NCBI GenBank assembly: GCA_000310025.1
Contig: FN649755.1
Coordinates: 554,137 to 618,136 of the forward strand
Reading direction: 5' to 3'
DNA: 64,000 bases
Source: Ectocarpus siliculosus
Lineage: Eukaryota > Sar > Phaeophyceae > Ectocarpales > Ectocarpaceae
Positions within the stretch are counted from its first letter, which is position 1, and every line of letters starts with the position of its first letter. Below, piece after piece: positions 59,601 to 64,000 of this stretch. The notes under the pieces were generated by a model. That model was not told the origin of the DNA. It was given only the letters and a program-made list of their open reading frames with translations, and searched no databases. The position numbers and the translations under genes are program-made.

Positions 59601-62060
59601 GCACATGGTTGTAGCACGTTTAATGCCTCCCACATCAAACGCTGGCGCCTGTCACACCTCGGCCGAGCCAGGGTGACTGGGGCTACGAGTTATCAACTAA
59701 TCGATTGACGCAAATCTCACAACCGCCTGACACAACAGAGAGCAAGATCCACCATAGAGGTTGGTACGTCCAACACACTACACGAAACGGCCGTTTCGAC
59801 ACAGGAGATGGCCGCCTAGGGCATTGTCGATCGAACTGCGATCAATAAATCTTGTTCATGCTGAACGCCCCATATTTTGTACGGGTGCAACACAAATACC
59901 GAGCGCAGCAGTGACAATTCTGCACAAAGTCGCGATCCCACCGCCCTTGAGGGAAAAGGAATGGGGTGAAACCGCCATGTTTCAATGCCCCCGCGGTGGC
60001 GCTGTGTAGGGCTGAAATTTGCTCTTGGCCAATCACGGATCTGATGATAGACTCCAAACGTCGAAGTTCCAACGTCTAACGTGCTCAACCTGGTACGAAT
60101 ACGTTTCAGACAGCCCTCAATATTCCAGCACACACTATCGTGGTACATGGAACGCGACCGTTCTGTGGTCGCATCCCATGCCGTGCCAGGGCCGTTGTTC
60201 GATGATCATTTTGACTAATTTTCTCTCACCGACCAGCTGGTTGCTTTGCGGCCAAAGCTGCCGTAAATTGCCTACAGATACCAGCCGTGTAGGGATGGAA
60301 CCAGCACAATATTTCACCACATCAAACATGATGATAACACGCAGGTGGTACATCGTTCAGCCTAAACGTGTAGGTTGCCAAAGGCGTTTCCTAGGGCACT
60401 GGAGAGACACATCTGAAAAATGAATCACGCGTTTCTGGTGCCATCCTCTCTCACCCGTAAGCTTGTTATTGTACAAATACAGTTCCGTTAGCTCCTTGAG
60501 AGCCCCCAGCTCTTCAGAGATAGGCCCTGCACAGAAAAATAACGAACCAAGTCAGAACGGCGAGCAGTGTTGAAGTGTTCTCGAAGGCATGAGTCTCTCC
60601 GTCGTGTAAGCACGACCCATGATTTGATCGCGTTCGAAACTGCCCACACTAAAAGTTTGCGCCTGCTACGCCCTGGCCTAGCCAGCCCGACTGGGACTCC
60701 GAGTTTCAAATCGATAGGTGTACGTCAATCGCACATCCACCAGACACAAAAGCGAGCAAGCCCCATCCTACATGCCATAGCGTTCCAAACCATGGAAGCG
60801 ACCTTTTCATCATAGGGAGCGCCCTGTGGGCGGGGCTGTCGATCACACTGGAACCAAAAAAATATCGTCCAATCTGAACGCCGAACATCCCATCTCCCAC
60901 GATCACCAAGCGGAACAATCGAAATCATGGACGCCGCTGACCTCAGCTTGGGTAACGAGCACGAGAACAAAGGCGACAATGACTACGTTTCGTTTGGACG
61001 CCCAATGGGTGGCGATAGGGACGAAATCTGTTCTCGGCCAATCACAGACTTCGAGATGGACTGGAAAGGTCGAACTGCCCACGTGATTTATGCTCAACCC
61101 TGGCATGCATATGTCCAAGTACTACAGAAGACAAATGTACAGCCAGGGGCGCCGTCGACAAAACTGGACTCGACGATCGCTTTGACTCGTTCCCCTCTCA
61201 CCGGCCAGCTGGTTGCTGTGTAGCCCAAGTGTTTGCAAATTATGTAGAGATCCCAGCCATGCCGGGATGAAACCTGGGCAGGCATTCAGGACGTGAAACA
61301 AGCTGTCATGGTGAAGCTTGTTCATGAGATGGACTATGTCATCTTTCCCAAGGCTACTACTGTATCACCATGTGTGGTAGTTTGTTTGAGAAGTGAAAGC
61401 GACCCTTCCGCGGACGTACATGTTTCGGGGTATCTCCCAATATATATTTCAACAGTTGTAGACGACTGCGTTGCTATTCATGTGTGCATGGGCGCATTAG
61501 ATACTGTATACATAGTGTGGCATCGACAGGAACCGATATTACCCTGGGTCGGGTTGATGGTTGATCCACGGGGCTCGGCTACATGGGAGTGCTTGCTGGC
61601 GTTGTGCACTCTCTCTCCCGCCACCGTGCATCAAGAGTCTTGAGATTGCCCTTATTTCAAGTGATGAACATGCATCTTCACTATCCACAAGGGTATACGA
61701 AAAATTGCGAGTGTTGCGTGCATGTTTGTCAATAACCTGGTGGTTACTCTACTCTCTTGCTTGTGCCCAAAGGGCAACCGTGTAAACGACCATTGCACCT
61801 CTCCATCTCTTCACGCCTGTCATCTGGGTCAGCCTTGCCCGTCAAGCACCACTATATAGGCTTCGGGTCAATCAACTAACCCGACTCATTAATTGCGTCG
61901 TACCGTGCACGCTGCCGACAACCTTTCTACGGCGTGGGAAAGACAATTGTTCTAAACAATGATGGTCTGGTCAACCATGCTTTCTCACCGGTGAGCTTGT
62001 TGCAGCTCAAATTAAGAACCATTAGCTCCTTGAGACCTCGAAGCGTTTCAGGGATAGTCC
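50630..62060 (-). CDS. gene B: tandem paralogue of gene A, 5' end not found
   Basis: Exons seen: 61989-62060, 61202-61273, 60455-60526, 59446-59517, 58141-58212 (24-aa LRRs), 56844-56945 (34-aa LRR), 55099-55850, 54804-54971, 54558-54677, 54293-54440, 53582-53691, 53334-53426, 52154-53029, 51907-51970, 51671-51748, 50630-51111. Phases agree throughout and match gene A exon by exon. The linker exon is 752 nt (485 in A) and holds about four copies of a Pro/Glu-rich unit (VLLPQQQET and variants). The coiled-coil exon is 876 nt (288 in A), with two-heptad units such as SAKEKQQAELEALQ. The C-terminal exon reads through a hydrophobic stretch (FFLVFGCLLWFFASI), a second one, and a longer tail than in A. 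No signal-peptide exon lies within 62.1-64 kb, so the gene either starts outside the window or has lost its start. Role as for gene A, by homology. Confidence 0.75.
52154..53029 (-). repeat. 42-nt coding minisatellite in the coiled coil of gene B
   Basis: Within this exon a 14-codon (two-heptad) unit of the type SAKEKQQAELEAL repeats about 15 times with variants in the last residues. Because the unit is a multiple of 3 nt and of two heptads, gain or loss keeps both reading frame and heptad register. Open frames on the opposite strand (up to 300 codons) are shadows of the repeat. Confidence 0.85.
55958..56596 (+). pseudogene. broken coding-like insert in an intron of gene B
   Basis: One plus-strand frame of 213 codons starts with ATG and a signal-peptide-like segment (VPLVMLVLLGTICQISVG). 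It has in-frame stops at 56234-56236 (TGA) and 56318-56320 (TAG), and otherwise reads as soluble protein (TECNTEVVPEAGDKSIQLD, LNIAVVGSTCSRQFADVVD, TVYLPVGNSQYQYPILADS). The host intron is about 990 bp, against 275 bp at the same place in gene A, so this looks like an inserted, now broken gene copy. I do not recognise the family. Confidence 0.45.
57905..57945 (-). pseudogene. relic LRR exon in an intron of gene B
   Basis: The minus strand reads SVAQLRENSLVK followed by G|GTAAAT, the tail of an LRR with its donor, but a stop codon lies upstream in that frame. A similar stretch (GAGCCCCTCGGTTGCCCACG) lies at about 41070 in the equivalent intron of gene A. Confidence 0.35.
58339..58540. mobile_element. 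MITE-like inverted-repeat element, about 200 bp
   Basis: The left end GCGCCCGCGCTTAAAAACTT and the reverse complement of the right end (GACGCCCGCACTTAAGAACC) match over about 20 bp. There is no coding capacity. It lies in the gene B intron upstream of the 58141-58212 LRR exon. It shares CTTAAGAACC with the ends of the element at 15251-15440. Confidence 0.55.
60230..60301 (-). pseudogene. LRR exon with destroyed 3' splice site in gene B
   Basis: A 72-nt, phase-1 LRR segment (SIPTRLVSVGNLRQLWPQSN then QLVG) has a normal donor (GTCG|GTGAGA). The base pair before it is TG (TGTGCTG|GTTCC), where related exons at 44714 and 61273 have CAG. A consensus Leu is also replaced by Trp-Pro. It is probably skipped, and skipping keeps the frame. 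Confidence 0.6.
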
Positions 62061-64000
62061 CTGCACAGAATAGGAAACCAACGAGGTCAGACCGATGAAC
62101 CATGTTGAAGTGCTTTCCATGCTATGAGCCTCGCCCACGCGTCGGCGCAGCAAATGACAATGTTTCGCACGTTCGGCATCTCCCACACCACCAACCTGGC
62201 ACCTGTTACGCCCTGGCTAGACCACCCGGCTGGGGCTCCAAGTTGCTAATCGATGGGTTCGCGCAAATCTCGAAGCGGAGAGCAGGCGCCACCATACAGG
62301 TTATTACTTTCCAAACTACAGGAAATGGCCCTTTGTCAAGGTCTCAAGATTGTTCTACAAAGAATATGACCATGTCTGCGATGCGATGCCGAAAACGCCT
62401 GCAAACCAAATGCCCAGTTAGAACCTCGCTCTCACCAGCCAAACCAGTGTCGAGGAGCCGGAGCTCTTGAAACTCGAATCACAAACTAACATGGCGCAGT
62501 GTAAAACGCCTACGATTACAAGAACATACGAAAGCCTTCTTTCGGGATAGGGAGGCAACGCCTTTGCCGGTTCTTTCGAAATTTCGGATCAACCACGTGG
62601 TACCTCGGTGCTTGAGGAAGTCGAAGTCTGCACAAGCTTCTGGCGAATGGGACTATACATCGGTGTTTTTTGTCGTATGGAGAAACGAATATTTTCCCGG
62701 TAAGGCCCACCCTCATCGAAAGCGTTTTTTTCCCCACCGCGGAACGCGAAGACTGCCCGCGGAAAAGAAAGGAGCATCAAGCCCAGAAGGCCTCGATGCG
62801 TATTTCGTTATTCTTGAGGGAAACGTACTATGAGCGTTGCCCAAATATTTCAGGGCCCGCTCGTTTCACGTTTCACGGCAACTCAACTGCCACTTCACGG
62901 TGAAAATTCTTTTGATAAAAACGGGCCTATGTTTCAAATGCTATTGCCCCACCAAACAAAACACAGTGGCCCCGGTGGTTCGGTTGTTAATCTCGTCACT
63001 CTTGACTCTCTCGATTGCGCGTTGGAATCTCTCCGGAAGGAAAAATTACGCGATGTAGTCGGGGAAACAACATATTCGCGGCAAATCACAAAAGGAGGTA
63101 ATGGATTGCTGAACCCTCCCCGCTTTAAGAATGGAAGGCGGGGACCGCAGGAGGAAAGGTAGATAAAAACGAAAATGGTCAAGTGTTTACCTTCCTCCTG
63201 CGCAACCCCAGCTCGTGAGTCAAACACAGGCACATGACCGAAAGATCGATGTAAATTGGCGCCAAGAACAGATGAAATGTAGACACATACGCATACGCAT
63301 GAATTGAAAATAACAAAAAACACGCGAGATAGAATGCGGTCAGGTCTCGAACAACAACCTGCGCGTAGACACATGGTGCTCACACGCAACATATCCTGCA
63401 CCAATAATTGTTTGAATGTCGCGTCGATCTACGTTCCTTTTAAGGGGATATTTTGCCGTTAACTCTTCCCGTGATTACGCTATTGGCGTACCTTTGAGAA
63501 AGGCGTCTCTAGCTGACAGGCAGACTTTTCGAGTTCGTGTGGTCAAAGATCAAAATCACACCGTTTGCCACATATCTGCGTGCGAGGGTATGCACCTGGT
63601 ACACATATTGTTTGCACGGTGCGATTTGTCACGAACCCTTTATGCTATGCTTCAAGGTACCGGTGAGGGGAAACCTTCTGACGTTTCGAACCAACTGCGG
63701 GATATCTCGGGTGAGAAATTCGAGACATTTCGGGGCGTCCTAGCTATTCTCGGCTTGACCATGTTGCCATACCCCACTGTAAAAAAAAGCTGCGTCATTT
63801 CATGTCGTTCGAAGTAGCTATCATGATGTACCGTTGTGATACGAAGTACATAACTACGCTTCATTGTCAAGTTATTGGCCGACACATAGTTGGACACAAC
63901 CAATCTCCTGCGCATCAACCATAAGATTCTTAAAACCGGCACTTTTAATACAATAACCGCTCGTGGTGCGATGGGCTCTGGGCGCAGGCCAATCACACCG
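62061..64000. other. no recognised gene; possible ORF at 63416-63817
   Basis: No LRR or signal-peptide exon for gene B is visible here. A plus-strand 133-codon frame (63416-63817, motif RKASLADRQTFRVRVVKDQN) is a weak gene candidate. At about 62960-63030 the plus strand has tRNA-like boxes (GTGGTTCGGTTGTTAA, then GCGTTGGAATCTC) without a proper fold, suggesting a tRNA-derived SINE. Confidence 0.25.

Overview
The window is eukaryotic nuclear DNA. Genes are broken into small exons with GT-AG introns, intron phases match across long gene models, and coding DNA lies in a sea of degenerate repeats. The gene content (secreted LRR proteins with one repeat per phase-1 72-nt exon, ankyrin and coiled-coil proteins, interstitial TTAGGG-like DNA) best fits a stramenopile, most likely a brown alga (Ectocarpales-like). 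That assignment is an inference; no rRNA or organellar marker is present. All gene models were built by eye from reading frame, splice signals and phase agreement.

Layout. (1) 0.5-6.1 kb, minus strand: an 84-codon coding exon, then an 11-exon coiled-coil gene in which a 192-nt exon has been tandemly copied four times. (2) 7.0-8.1 kb: an array of about 25-30 degenerate CTTCCATGGAAG palindromes with telomere-like DNA inside it. (3) 8-20.6 kb: gene-poor, repeat-rich DNA with an imperfect tandem repeat, a 190-bp inverted-repeat element and one orphan exon. (4) 20.9-26.0 kb, plus strand: a two-exon gene for a 1,254-residue nuclear protein with two related Trp-rich domains, tandem BRCT domains and a BAH-like C terminus. 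(5) 28.6-32.5 kb, minus strand: five exons of an ankyrin-repeat gene with decayed exon copies upstream. (6) 36.2-45.5 kb, minus strand: complete 17-exon gene A with signal peptide, LRRs, acidic/Pro linker, conserved middle domain, coiled coil and C-terminal membrane helix. (7) 45.5-50.6 kb: spacer with one orphan exon. (8) 50.6-62.1 kb, minus strand: gene B, a tandem paralogue of A whose 5' end is not found. (9) 62.1-64 kb: no recognised gene.

The most interesting part is the A/B pair. They share exon order and phase, but differ in LRR number, in linker length (161 versus 250 codons) and in coiled-coil length (96 versus 292 codons). LRR exons have been duplicated together with flanking intron; one LRR exon in B has lost its AG acceptor; and B carries a broken coding-like insert in an intron. 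Because every LRR exon is symmetrical, exons can be added or lost without breaking the frame. This is the arrangement expected of a fast-evolving recognition (immune-type) repertoire, and it resembles what has been described for brown algal LRR-GTPase and NB-ARC-TPR genes. The architecture here (LRR, linker, coiled coil, C-terminal anchor) is not one I can name. The coiled-coil gene near the left end shows the same habit of in-frame exon copying.
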